From: Dehalococcoidia bacterium
GTDB lineage: Bacteria > Chloroflexota > Dehalococcoidia > Lucifugimonadales > Lucifugimonadaceae
Length of the DNA: 64,000 nucleotides
Reading direction: 5' to 3'
NCBI GenBank assembly: GCA_022819585.1
Contig: JAJEGY010000019.1
Span: 62,001-126,000 of the forward strand
Shown here one piece after another: positions 26,763 to 36,993 of the stretch (positions are counted from its first letter, which is position 1; every line of letters starts with the position of its first letter). The notes under the pieces were generated by a model. That model made no database searches, was not told where the DNA came from, and saw only the letters and a program-made list of their open reading frames with translations. The translations under genes were made by a program, and so were the position numbers.

Positions 26763-27209
26763 CTATTGCTGGACTTGATGGCCGAATTCGAGCAGGAGAA
26801 GCAGAGCAACGAAAATGCCTATGCCGATGACCATGCAGGCGGTAAATATCCAGGCATAGTATTTCCGGTCGAACTTGAGATGCATGAAGAATCCGACCAC
26901 AAGAACGAACTTCCCGAGCGATAGCACCAACATCAACGGAATCAAGAGGCCGCCGAGGAACAGCCAGTTGAATGCCCAGACCTCAACGATCGTGATGATG
27001 CTGAGGATGACTCCGATTACAACGTAGAAGAGCGGCGTGCCATGGTGATAGCTGGCTGCAGTGATGAAATCCCAAGCCTTCTTGATCGGGGTGATGCCGT
27101 CGCCGAACGGGCCTTCCATCTGCGGGTTGGGGTCCTGCCATTGCGTGCGAGGTAGATCCCACCATCCACGGCCGTCGTGGTAAAGGAGCTTGTTCCAGAA
27201 GTTAGCCAT
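26763..27209 (-). CDS. ctaF: Cytochrome c oxidase subunit IV family protein
   Basis: 148 residues. The C-terminal about 100 residues have three hydrophobic helices with YVVIGVILSIITIVEVWAF, LIPLMLVLSLGKFVLVVGFFMHLKFD and the last helix ending LLLLEFGH, the prokaryotic COX4 pattern (K-x3-V-x-x-F-F-M-H-L-K-F-D). The first about 50 residues are a soluble head (WNKLLYHDGRGWWDLP). It stabilises the oxidase and has no redox centre. It lies between ctaE (48 bp) and ctaG. Confidence 0.9.
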   Translation of the reverse strand: MANFWNKLLYHDGRGWWDLPRTQWQDPNPQMEGPFGDGITPIKKAWDFITAASYHHGTPLFYVVIGVILSIITIVEVWAFNWLFLGGLLIPLMLVLSLGKFVLVVGFFMHLKFDRKYYAWIFTACMVIGIGIFVALLLLLEFGHQVQQ

Positions 27210-27257
27210 TGTTGAGTTGGTGTTTCGGTTTGGACTCTAGTCTCGGTTTGGTTTAGG

Positions 27258-27917
27258 TCAGTGTCCGACGAATGGAGGACTGCCGGGCGGTGCTACGTCT
27301 CGGGCAGAGATGAGGTAGATGACGGTGAAGATGACGATCCAGACGATGTCGACGAAGTGCCAGTAGAGGCCGGCTAACTCAAGGTCGATGGCGTTGTCTT
27401 TTCGTAGCGTGCCTTTGAGGCTGCCGAAGCCGAGGAACATGAGCCAGAGGACGCCGAGGGTGACGTGCGCGCCGTGCAGACCAGTCAGGATGAAGAATGT
27501 TGTCCCGAACAAGTTGGTACGGGGCGTCAGGCCTAGGTGAGCAAAGTGGTTGAACTCATAGACCTGGAACATCAGGAAGATCGAACCGAGGACCACAACC
27601 GAGAAGATCCAGAAAGTCCCGAGTTTCTGACGGCCCTGTTGGATGTAAGAGAGAGCCAGCACCATCGCCAGCGAACTCATCAGCAGCACGAAGGTGGATA
27701 CCGATGTGATCGGGATCTCAAGGATGTCGGCAGGATATGGGCCGACGAGGCTGCGGTTTCGATATACGAGGTAGGTGGCGATGAAGGACCCGAAGAACAT
27801 GACATCGGATCCGAGGAAGGCCCACATGAGCAGCTTTTTGTTGCTCAGACCAGTCGAAGTGTTGATAACTTCGCCGTGTTCGTTCTTGATTTCGTATGTG
27901 GCGGATGCGGATGCCAA
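27258..27917 (-). CDS. ctaE: Cytochrome c oxidase subunit III
   Basis: 219 residues, seven hydrophobic segments, as in the short (CtaE) form. Typical stretches are SDVMFFGSFIATYLVYRN, TFFILTGLHGAHVTLGVLWL and LYWHFVDIVWIVIFTVIYL, the last with the family's E/L-x-YWHFVDxVWI motif. The protein supports proton entry and stability of subunit I. It is translated from an ATG 43 bp after the ctaD stop and belongs to the caa3 operon. Confidence 0.95.
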   Translation of the reverse strand: MASASATYEIKNEHGEVINTSTGLSNKKLLMWAFLGSDVMFFGSFIATYLVYRNRSLVGPYPADILEIPITSVSTFVLLMSSLAMVLALSYIQQGRQKLGTFWIFSVVVLGSIFLMFQVYEFNHFAHLGLTPRTNLFGTTFFILTGLHGAHVTLGVLWLMFLGFGSLKGTLRKDNAIDLELAGLYWHFVDIVWIVIFTVIYLISARDVAPPGSPPFVGH

Positions 27918-27960
27918 TTCAGGTCGCTTTCCGTTTGGATATCAGGCCTGGCTTATTCGA

Positions 27961-29949
<1,989 letters not shown>

Positions 29950-30023
29950 TTTTCGAGAGATTTCGGCGATTATCGGCGGGCGATAACGGACGCTGTTTCT
30001 AGTCTATCCGAGACGGTTGATCC

Positions 30024-31484
30024 TTATTTGAGGGTAGAGATATAGGCGATGAGGTCGTCGACTTGGTCAGGCGGAAGTTTGGGGACGACCATCGAGTTGG
30101 TGAAGCCTTCGACGAGGAATGCGCCCGGGTCGTTGATCGACTGCCGCATGTAGTCCTGGGCTGAGAGAGAGGTACGCGTTCCGGCGCGATCGGCGATGCC
30201 GACGAGGCTGGGCCCTACGATGGTAGTTTCGGCGTCGAGCGAGTGGCAGGCATTGCAACCGATGGAGATGAAGAGTTGCTCGCCACGTTCCTCGGGGGTA
30301 CCGCCAGTGATGACGGGCGCGGTTAGCTGTGAGATGTCGCCGGGTTTGAGAGCAAGGAGATAGTCGGCGATGTTCTCGACCTCTTGCTGAGACAGGTTGA
30401 TTTTATTGTCGGCACGCTCTTGATAGACCGCGGCATGTGCCTGCATCGAGGTACCGATCTTGATGTCGTTGGGGTCGGTGATCCACCTGATGAGGTTCTC
30501 GCGGGAGTTCTCTTTGATGCCGGAGCCGAGGAAGTTTCGCTGGCTGTAGTTAGTCATGTTCGGGGCTGAGACGATGCGAGAGTTCTCGATGTCTGCCAGC
30601 CAAGTTGCCCACCGCGAATCTTGCTGTTGGAGTTCCAGTGAGTAGGCGTCCTGCCGCCAAGAGTCGTCAGTATGACATGTCTTGCAATGGGTTGCGAAGA
30701 GGGTCTGTCCCTGTTGCTCTGGACTTCCTGGTTCAAACGCTACGGGCGGAGTACGCATACCGGCCACCCAGTTCTGGAAATCTTCTTCTGGGTGTGCGAT
30801 CACGCGGAAGCGCATGTGGGCGTGTGCGATTCCGCAGAACTCGGCGCACTGACCGTCATAGATACCTGGCTCTTCGGCGATGAACCAGACGAGGTTGTCG
30901 TTGAGCGGCACCATGTCCACCTTGCCGGCGAGCTTAGGCACCCAGAAGCTGTGAATGACGTCTTGAGATGCCAGTTTGACGTTGACCGGCCTGCCAACAG
31001 GGACGTGCATCTCGTTTGCGGTGACGACCTCTTGATTGGGATATCGGAATTCGAACCACCAGCGGTGACCGATAGCTTCTACCTCGAGAATGTCGCCCTG
31101 ATCGGTCGGTGCCCCACGTTGCTGTTCCCAGATGCCGATGATCGTGGGTACAGCGATGATGGCGATGACTATTGACGGGACGACGGTCCAGGTGATTTCG
31201 AGCTTGGTATTGCCGTGTACCTGCTTGGGTATCTTGTCGTCGTCGCGGCGGCGGTATCGGATGGCCGCGTAGATGATCGCGCCTTCGACGACGATGAAGA
31301 CAAACACCGCGATCCAGAAGATGAAGAGGAAGAGATCGCCTTGATCGCGAGCTACGGGACCAGCGTACCCAAAGGTCGATTGCGGGTGTTGAGGGGAGCA
31401 GGCCGCGATGATGAAGGTTGCGGCGAGCGCTGGCACCAAGAGTGCAAGCTTAAGAAATTTGGAGGGAATAAGCCTGTGATGCAT
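30024..31484 (-). CDS. ctaC: Cytochrome c oxidase subunit II with two fused cytochrome c domains
   Basis: 486 residues. A lipobox (FIIAAC, Cys about residue 29) anchors the N-terminus, followed by two membrane helices (LFLFIFWIAVFVFIVVEGA; VVPSIVIAIIAVPTIIG). The CuA domain shows VIHSFWVP and GQCAEFCGIAHAHM with both Cys, both His and the Met. Two heme c sites follow: CKTCH (about residue 268) and CNACH (about residue 413). The usual caa3 subunit has one; a second could allow electron wiring from a membrane donor without a soluble cytochrome c. First gene of the cta operon, divergent from rdgB across 238 bp that must hold both promoters. Confidence 0.95.
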   Translation of the reverse strand: MHHRLIPSKFLKLALLVPALAATFIIAACSPQHPQSTFGYAGPVARDQGDLFLFIFWIAVFVFIVVEGAIIYAAIRYRRRDDDKIPKQVHGNTKLEITWTVVPSIVIAIIAVPTIIGIWEQQRGAPTDQGDILEVEAIGHRWWFEFRYPNQEVVTANEMHVPVGRPVNVKLASQDVIHSFWVPKLAGKVDMVPLNDNLVWFIAEEPGIYDGQCAEFCGIAHAHMRFRVIAHPEEDFQNWVAGMRTPPVAFEPGSPEQQGQTLFATHCKTCHTDDSWRQDAYSLELQQQDSRWATWLADIENSRIVSAPNMTNYSQRNFLGSGIKENSRENLIRWITDPNDIKIGTSMQAHAAVYQERADNKINLSQQEVENIADYLLALKPGDISQLTAPVITGGTPEERGEQLFISIGCNACHSLDAETTIVGPSLVGIADRAGTRTSLSAQDYMRQSINDPGAFLVEGFTNSMVVPKLPPDQVDDLIAYISTLK

Positions 31485-31722
31485 TTAGATGCTGTCTTGT
31501 CCTGCTGGTTTGACGGCCTTGATGCTGCTTTGGCGGTTCCGTATGCGGCCCTTTAAGTGGCTTCCCTCTGCGGGTTCAGATACCAAGTGTAATCTCGTGA
31601 TTAGGATAACATTGCGCGCCGCAAGTGGATACGGTAACAAGTCTTGAGCCAATCGTCAATCTATTTTTCCGCGACTTCTGTATGGGTTTCTCCGATTCAA
31701 GGGGACGGTGAGGAATTAACGA

Positions 31723-32346
31723 ATGGATGAACGTGATTCGTGTCGTGTATTGATCGCGACCCAGAACACTGGGAAAGTGCGCGAATTTCGTCGGTTGCTA
31801 TCTGGGATTCCGACGGAGTTCGTCGGATTGGGAGAGTTGGAGAAGGTCGAAGCCCCTGAGGAGGACGGAGCGACCTTCCTCGAGAACGCGGTGATTAAGG
31901 CGCGTTACTACTCGCGGCATTTCGGGGAATTCGCGCTCGCGGACGACTCGGGATTGGTTGTCGATGCTCTGGATGGAGCGCCGGGGGTACGCTCTGCAAG
32001 GTATGGTGGCGATGGTCTGACAGATCTGGATCGATTGCATCTTTTGCTTGAGAACTTGAGAGATGTGCCAGCCGATGAACGGACTGCGCGCTTCGAGTGT
32101 GCCGTGGTTGTTATCGATCCAGCAGATGATAAAGATTTTCTGCATTCGCTTGGCACGGTGGAGGGCAGGATCATTTTCGAGCCGCGAGGTGTGAATGGTT
32201 TCGGATACGACCCGATTTTCGTGCCTCTCGGTGAGACACGTACTACGGCCGAGATGAGCGCGGATGAGAAAGATGCTCTGAGCCATCGAGGACGCGCGAT
32301 ACGTGCGATTGCTCCGGCTCTGAGCAATCTCGTATCGAACCCCTAA
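31723..32346 (+). CDS. rdgB: RdgB/HAM1-family non-canonical purine NTP pyrophosphatase
   Basis: 207 residues. It hydrolyses dITP, ITP and XTP to monophosphates, keeping deaminated purines out of DNA and RNA. Family motifs are evident: VLIATQNTGKVREFRRLL at the start, ENAVIKARYYSRHF, FALADDSGLVVDALDGAPGVRSARYGG (the catalytic Asp pair) and GVNGFGYDPIFVPLG, followed by LSHRGRAI. A GAGGAA site precedes the ATG. It begins a plus-strand run with moaA after about 100 bp. Confidence 0.95.
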   Translation: MDERDSCRVLIATQNTGKVREFRRLLSGIPTEFVGLGELEKVEAPEEDGATFLENAVIKARYYSRHFGEFALADDSGLVVDALDGAPGVRSARYGGDGLTDLDRLHLLLENLRDVPADERTARFECAVVVIDPADDKDFLHSLGTVEGRIIFEPRGVNGFGYDPIFVPLGETRTTAEMSADEKDALSHRGRAIRAIAPALSNLVSNP

Positions 32347-32448
32347 TACCGAACCCCCAAGGTCTCCGCAAGCGTAGATTCTCATTGGGATTACAATCGC
32401 AATCACGAAATCCGTCGGATTATCTACGGTATTCAAGGGCGCGAGAGC

Positions 32449-33495
32449 GTGATGTTATCGGCGACAAGTAAGAAGATCGAAGACACGCTCGGTCGGGGAG
32501 TGCGTGACCTCCGCATCTCGGTTACCGATCGATGTAATTTCCGTTGTCCTTACTGCATGCCAGCGGAGATATTCGGGGAGCGATACGAGTTTCTCAAGCG
32601 CGAGGAGATTTTGTCGTTTGAAGAGATCGTGCGCTTGACGCGGTTATTCGTGGGGTTCGGTGTGCGAAAGATCCGAATAACGGGAGGAGAACCGTTGGTG
32701 CGAGCCGAGGTCACTGAGTTGATCGCTCAGCTTGCCGAGATTGATGGGGTGGAGGACCTGGCGATGACGACCAATGGCTTCCTGCTGCCGCGGTATGCGC
32801 AAGATTTGAAGAATGCTGGATTGGACCGCTTGACAGTCAGCATGGACGCGTTGGACGAGGATGTGTTCCAAGAGATGAGTGGCCGCCCATACGGTCCGGA
32901 GCGGGTGATTGAGGGGATGGATGCGGCGCGGGAAGCCGGGTTTTCCCCGTTGAAGATCAATACGGTGGTTCAGCGGGGTGTTAACGAGCATACGATCTTG
33001 GCGACTGCCGAGTATTTCCGGGAAACTGGAGACATCGTTCGTTTCATTGAGTTCATGGACGTGGGAACGCTCAACGATTGGGATTTGTCTCAAGTGGTTG
33101 CAGGCAAAGAGATCATCGAGATTATCGATGCGGAGTTCCCCGTTGAACCGATTGATGCCAACTATCGCGGTGAGGTGGCGTCACGATACAGGTACCTTGA
33201 TGGCAAAGGTGAGATCGGTGTGATTACTTCGGTAACGCAGCCGTTTTGCGGCGATTGCACAAGGGCGCGCCTGACAACTGAGGGACGATTGGTCACCTGT
33301 CTATTTGCGACTCTCGGGACTGATTTGAAAGGACCGATGCGGGATGGTCTGACGGATGACGAGTTGAGCGACATCATCGAGCGAGTTTGGTCAAATAGAA
33401 GAGACCGTTATTCGGAGTTGCGATCGAGCAATACCGACCTCGCAGGGGCCGCCGCGAGCAGAGAAAAGATCGAAATGTTCAGATTGGGTGGGTGA
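32449..33495 (+). CDS. moaA: GTP 3',8-cyclase (molybdenum cofactor step 1)
   Basis: 348 residues. Radical SAM enzyme making 3',8-cyclo-GTP from GTP. The N-terminal cluster is CNFRCPYC (Cys29, Cys33, Cys36), followed by RITGGEPLVRAEV and SMDALDEDVFQEMSGR. The C-terminal second 4Fe-4S site is CGDCTRARLTTEGRLVTC, and the protein ends in the catalytic Gly-Gly tail (RLGG). Start may be GTG 32449 or the ATG at 32452; GAGAG lies just upstream. It heads the operon with the two RNase H-containing genes, 87 bp before the first, and with MoaC supplied by the fusion two genes on. Confidence 0.97.
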   Translation: MMLSATSKKIEDTLGRGVRDLRISVTDRCNFRCPYCMPAEIFGERYEFLKREEILSFEEIVRLTRLFVGFGVRKIRITGGEPLVRAEVTELIAQLAEIDGVEDLAMTTNGFLLPRYAQDLKNAGLDRLTVSMDALDEDVFQEMSGRPYGPERVIEGMDAAREAGFSPLKINTVVQRGVNEHTILATAEYFRETGDIVRFIEFMDVGTLNDWDLSQVVAGKEIIEIIDAEFPVEPIDANYRGEVASRYRYLDGKGEIGVITSVTQPFCGDCTRARLTTEGRLVTCLFATLGTDLKGPMRDGLTDDELSDIIERVWSNRRDRYSELRSSNTDLAGAAASREKIEMFRLGG

Positions 33496-33582
33496 ATCAG
33501 CCCAACTTGACATGGCATTGTTGATTTACGATGTTTCAATCGGACGCTCAAACATTCTGAGTTTGAAGCAGACCGCATAGCA

Positions 33583-35085
33583 ATGGCACAACAGACACAG
33601 ACAAGTTCTGAGACAGATACGACTATCCGCATCAACTGCGGAGTCGATTTCCAACCTCACCAAGGCTTTGGCGCGTACAGCGCGATGGTGCGTGTGGGCG
33701 ATGAGCAGCTGGATCCAATCGCAGGCTTCATTGACGAAGACGCTACCTTTATCCGATGCTGCTTGATGGCAGCGGTTTCGGGCTTTGATGCAGTGGAGAG
33801 CGACGGTGGCGCGGTTGAGGTAGTTACGCCGTCAACTTGGGTTACGGAAACGATAGGCGACGATGACAGCTTTCCAAAGCTCCGCCAAAACCAGTGGGTC
33901 AACGAAGATGGCAGCGAGGTCGTCCATCGCGATCTTCTGGAACGTTTGGCAGCACACATCGATCGTCACGACAGCGTCACATGGCGATTCGCTAGGGACG
34001 TGGGAAGACGAAAGCGGCAGCAGGATTCGGAGTCGGAGACCCGATCTAACGGCCAAACCGAGACTGAGGTAACGCCGGATTGCGAGATCACCTATGCCGC
34101 CGCAACCGTCGGCAACTCTGGCGTGGGCGCCTACTACATCGAATTGGACATCCCTGGGAGATTGGAGAAGGTCTCCAGCAAGTTCCAGACCACCAACTTT
34201 GCTCGGATGCACTTGACGGCGTGTATCGACGCCTTACGCGAAGCGCGTCGATTGCTTAGAAAGGACGGTTTGCGAATCGTCCTAAACACGCCGCATGAGT
34301 TGACTGCGAACGCAGTCAATCGTGGCTGGTTGGACCAATGGGCCGGAAACAAGTGGAACCGCCGTGAAGGTGATCGTGTCCGAAACGCCGATTTGTGGCA
34401 GGAGTTCCGCCGGTTAACGCAACGACACGACGTTGAAGTCCGCCTAGCGTTGGATTCGGCAAATTCGGATGTCATGTTGAGCCGTGCACAGGATTTGGCG
34501 AGGCGCGAGGTCGAACGGGTCAGAGAGGACACCGAGTTCAAGGAGCAAGAAGAAGCGGCCGTCAAAGAGGGGACGTTGATCCGCATCTTTACTGATGGTT
34601 CAGCACTTAAGAATCCTGGCCCCGGTGGTTGGGCCGCAATCATGGAAGTCAAGGGAAAGCGCGCGAGTCAATCGAAGGGCTACAAGTACACGACCAACAA
34701 CCGTATGGAGTTGATGGGCGCGGCGGAGACTCTCGACTTTTTGGTGAATCTCCAGTCAGAAGACAAGATCGAGGAAGTGACTAATGTGATCGTCATTTCT
34801 GATTCCGAGTATCTAGTTAGCGCAATGACCCGAGGTTGGGCGAAACGATGGCGCAAAAACCAGTGGGTCAAGCAGGATGGCGATAAGGCCAAGAATACCG
34901 ATCTATGGAAACGCATCCTGCACGCGAGCGATAGATTGAAGAAGGTCGAGTTTCGCTGGGTACGAGGCCACTCGAGGTTCAGCGAGGCCTTCAGCGCCGA
35001 GAACGAGATGTGCGACAAGATGGCGAAAGAAGCGGCGGGGCAACCAGAGGAAAAGTTGCTGGTGGACGAAGGCTATGAGGAGTAG
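33583..35085 (+). CDS. Protein with three tandem RNase H-like domains, only the last catalytic
   Basis: 500 residues. The third domain (about 330-485) is a full RNase HI: FTDGSALKNPGPGGWAA (Asp338), TTNNRMELMG (Glu376), ISDSEYL (Asp407), RGHSR (His463) and NEMCDKMA (Asp478). Domain 1 (about 14-137) and domain 2 (about 165-293) match it segment by segment, for example QNQWVNEDGSEVVHRDLL and NRGWLDQWAGNKWNRREGD against TRGWAKRWRKNQWVKQDGD, but the acidic residues are lost (domain 1: Gly, Cys, Pro; domain 2: Ala, His, Thr at the Asp338, Glu376, Asp407 positions). A helical, charged linker joins 2 and 3. It lies between moaA and an RNase HI-MoaC gene, so the RNase H copies probably share an ancestor. 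The dead domains may bind RNA-DNA hybrids. Confidence 0.9.
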   Translation: MAQQTQTSSETDTTIRINCGVDFQPHQGFGAYSAMVRVGDEQLDPIAGFIDEDATFIRCCLMAAVSGFDAVESDGGAVEVVTPSTWVTETIGDDDSFPKLRQNQWVNEDGSEVVHRDLLERLAAHIDRHDSVTWRFARDVGRRKRQQDSESETRSNGQTETEVTPDCEITYAAATVGNSGVGAYYIELDIPGRLEKVSSKFQTTNFARMHLTACIDALREARRLLRKDGLRIVLNTPHELTANAVNRGWLDQWAGNKWNRREGDRVRNADLWQEFRRLTQRHDVEVRLALDSANSDVMLSRAQDLARREVERVREDTEFKEQEEAAVKEGTLIRIFTDGSALKNPGPGGWAAIMEVKGKRASQSKGYKYTTNNRMELMGAAETLDFLVNLQSEDKIEEVTNVIVISDSEYLVSAMTRGWAKRWRKNQWVKQDGDKAKNTDLWKRILHASDRLKKVEFRWVRGHSRFSEAFSAENEMCDKMAKEAAGQPEEKLLVDEGYEE

Positions 35086-35115
35086 TTGGGTCTTGACCCG
35101 AAAAGGTCGCTAAAC

Positions 35116-36171
35116 ATGGCACCTAGCGCAAGATCCGATCTATTCATCTATTCCGACGGCGGTGCCATCGGCAACCCCGGACCTGGTGGTTTCGGGGTAG
35201 TTGTCGAGGTAGATGGCAGGAGCATGAAGCTGTCTAAGGGATATCGACGGACCACGAACAATCGGATGGAGTTGTTGGGTGTCATCGCTGGTTTGGAAAG
35301 CACCGCTGAGATTGCTAAAGGGCGTCGGACGGAGGTAGTGACCGATTCTCGGTATGTGGTTGACGGGATGTCCAAGGGCTGGGCGAAGAGATGGCGTGCC
35401 AACGGTTGGCGACGTAACAGACAGGGGGATATGGCGCTGAATCCCGATCTGTGGGGACGGCTGCTCGATGCTGTTGATAGTCGGGATGTCAGTTTTGCAT
35501 GGGTGAAAGGTCATTCCGGCCATCCGCAGAACGAACTATGTGATGCGATGGTGGGCGAAGCCTCCAAATTGCCGGATAGCGAAAAACTGATTGACGCGGG
35601 ATATGAACGCAAGGGGAGCGCGATGATGGCTCAATCGGCACCATTTGCGAGTTTGGTTGAGGAGATCGATTTGAACGAAATGGATGATACGTCTGAGCCT
35701 GAATTGACGCACATCGATTCGTCAGGCGAGGCACGCATGGTAGATGTCGGGAAAAAGGAGACCACCGACCGGGTCGCTACCGCGGTTTGCGAGGTATTGA
35801 TGTCTGTGAAGACCTTATCCCTGATACGTTCCGGTAGCATCGGCAAAGGCGACGTGATCGCTACGGCGAAACTGGCAGGAGTGATGGGAGGAAAACGGAC
35901 CGCTGAGCTGATCCCGATGTGTCACAACATCCCGATCTCCCAAATCGAAGTCGATATCGAGGAGTTGGCTGACGGATCGGGCTTGAGGATCGAGGCGATT
36001 GCGAGAGCCACTTGGCGCACCGGCGTCGAGATGGAAGCGATGACGGCAGCCTCCATCGCCGGATTGACGGTCTACGACATGTGCAAATCGGCCGAACGCG
36101 GAATCCGAGTCACCGACCTGAGGCTGATCCAAAAGAGCGGCGGCAAAAGCGGCGACTACATAGCCGACTGA
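35116..36171 (+). CDS. RNase HI fused to MoaC (cyclic pyranopterin monophosphate synthase)
   Basis: 351 residues from the ATG at 35116, which has AAAAGG nine bases upstream; an in-frame TTG at 35086 directly follows the previous stop but is less likely. N-terminal RNase HI (about 7-155): YSDGGAIGNPGPGGFG (Asp14), TTNNRMELLG (Glu52), VTDSRYVV (Asp77), VKGHSG (His133), NELCDAM (Asp143). After a 40-residue linker, MoaC (about 197-351): LTHIDSSGEARMVDVG, GGKRTAELIPMCHNIPI (catalytic Lys about 260), TGVEMEAMTAASIAGL, TVYDMCK (catalytic Asp about 321). All active-site residues of both halves are present in one uninterrupted frame. MoaC converts 3',8-cyclo-GTP, the MoaA product, to cPMP, and moaA is two genes upstream. 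Confidence 0.93.
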   Translation: MAPSARSDLFIYSDGGAIGNPGPGGFGVVVEVDGRSMKLSKGYRRTTNNRMELLGVIAGLESTAEIAKGRRTEVVTDSRYVVDGMSKGWAKRWRANGWRRNRQGDMALNPDLWGRLLDAVDSRDVSFAWVKGHSGHPQNELCDAMVGEASKLPDSEKLIDAGYERKGSAMMAQSAPFASLVEEIDLNEMDDTSEPELTHIDSSGEARMVDVGKKETTDRVATAVCEVLMSVKTLSLIRSGSIGKGDVIATAKLAGVMGGKRTAELIPMCHNIPISQIEVDIEELADGSGLRIEAIARATWRTGVEMEAMTAASIAGLTVYDMCKSAERGIRVTDLRLIQKSGGKSGDYIAD

Positions 36172-36274
36172 TCTCTCATAGGCCGCCAAATCTTGACCGC
36201 GTGCTCTGGGGTAGTACCATATTGGTTACGGTGCAAGGGTGCCCAAGGGTCGTTTGAAGGGTCGTTGAATCAGT

Positions 36275-36351
36275 GGCGATGTAGCTCAGCAGGTTAGAGC
36301 GAGCGCTTCATAAGCGCTAGGTCACAAGTTCGAGTCTTGTCATCGCCACCA
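36275..36351 (+). tRNA. tRNA with CAT anticodon (elongator Met or Ile2)
   Basis: 77 bases with encoded CCA: acceptor GGCGATG/CATCGCC, D-arm GCTC-AGCAGGTTA-GAGC, anticodon arm AGCGC-TTCATAA-GCGCT (CAT), T-arm ACAAG-TTCGAGT-CTTGT. The first base pair is G-C, so it is not the initiator. CAT could be elongator Met or, if modified to lysidine, Ile for AUA; the sequence alone does not settle it. It is followed by repeat copy A and tRNA-Val. Confidence 0.92.
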
Positions 36352-36456
36352 AACTTCCTTAAGTGGCGCCCCTTTGGCTTCGCCATTTCCCCCGTTAACG
36401 AGGGAAACCCAGAGTGCCGCAGCCGGCACCGATAAATCTGTTGACGGGCGGTTAGC
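36347..36456 (+). repeat. tRNA-linked dispersed repeat, copy A
   Basis: The spacer from the 3' end of the CAT tRNA to the 5' part of tRNA-Val(CAC), containing CCTTAAGTGG, TTTGGCTTCGCCA and CCGTTAACGAGG. It matches 23689-23800 in inverted orientation (about 110 bases, roughly 85% identity). Because it sits between two intact tRNAs and includes the normal tRNA 5' and 3' ends, this is probably the parental copy. Confidence 0.85.
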
Positions 36457-36522
36457 TCAGCTGGTTAGAGCGCATGCTTCACACGCATGAGGTCGGAGGT
36501 TCGAGTCCTCCATCGCCCACCA
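36446..36522 (+). tRNA. tRNA-Val(CAC)
   Basis: 77 bases with encoded CCA: acceptor GGGCGGT/ATCGCCC (one G-T pair), D-arm GCTC-AGCTGGTTA-GAGC, anticodon arm CATGC-TTCACAC-GCATG (anticodon CAC), T-arm GGAGG-TTCGAGT-CCTCC. Together with the CAT tRNA 95 bases upstream it forms a two-gene tRNA cluster. Confidence 0.93.
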
Positions 36523-36582
36523 GACGCCAATGCGGGTCAGACTGCACCCGCGTCCCAAGCCGGATAGTCTGGTCGGTCGTCG

Positions 36583-36975
36583 TTACGTCTGCATTATCTG
36601 GATCAGGTTGCCACAGGTGTCGTCAAAGACGGCAATAGTGACGTTGGGCATTTCTGTTGGCTCCATCGTAAAAGCTACGCCCAGTGACTTCAGTTTCTCA
36701 TACTCTGCATAGATGTCCGTAACACCAAAGGAGTGCGCTGGGATGCCTTGGTCAAATAACCCTTTCTGATATTCTTGTGCTACCGGGTTTTCATTTGGTT
36801 CAAGCAGAAGCTCGGTCCCATCCGGGTCATCGGGCGAGACGACGGTGAGCCACTTGAATTCCCCCACAGGCACGTCATGCTTCTTCACAAAGCCGAGGGT
36901 CTCTGTGTAGAACCTCAGAGCTTCGTCCTGGTCACTTACGAAAACGCCGGTGAGTGTAATGCGCATATCTGGCAT
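36583..36975 (-). CDS. VOC-family (glyoxalase/bleomycin-resistance-like) protein
   Basis: 130 residues with two beta-alpha-beta-beta-beta modules: MRITLTGVFVSDQDEALRFYTETLGF at the start and HSFGVTDIYAEYEKLKSLGVAF in the second half, ending in VAVFDDTCGNLIQIMQ. Metal-ligand Glu positions are plausible (GTELLLEP; the last is Gly-Asn-Leu-Ile-Gln, lacking Glu). It is in an operon with an ArsR-type regulator 18 bp upstream, which is a common pairing (PhnB/glyoxalase-like with an ArsR repressor) in Actinobacteria and Chloroflexota. Substrate unknown. Confidence 0.9.
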   Translation of the reverse strand: MPDMRITLTGVFVSDQDEALRFYTETLGFVKKHDVPVGEFKWLTVVSPDDPDGTELLLEPNENPVAQEYQKGLFDQGIPAHSFGVTDIYAEYEKLKSLGVAFTMEPTEMPNVTIAVFDDTCGNLIQIMQT

Positions 36976-36993
36976 CCTTTTCTTTTCATAGTG

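Noticed and set aside
31540-31620. Possible third copy of the tRNA-linked repeat (TTTAAGTGGCTTCCCTCTGC)
   Set aside because: Only about 20 bases resemble it; too little to support.
36531-36551. GCGGGT...ACCCGC hairpin after tRNA-Val as a terminator
   Set aside because: Six-base stem, eight-base loop and no T-run; not convincing.
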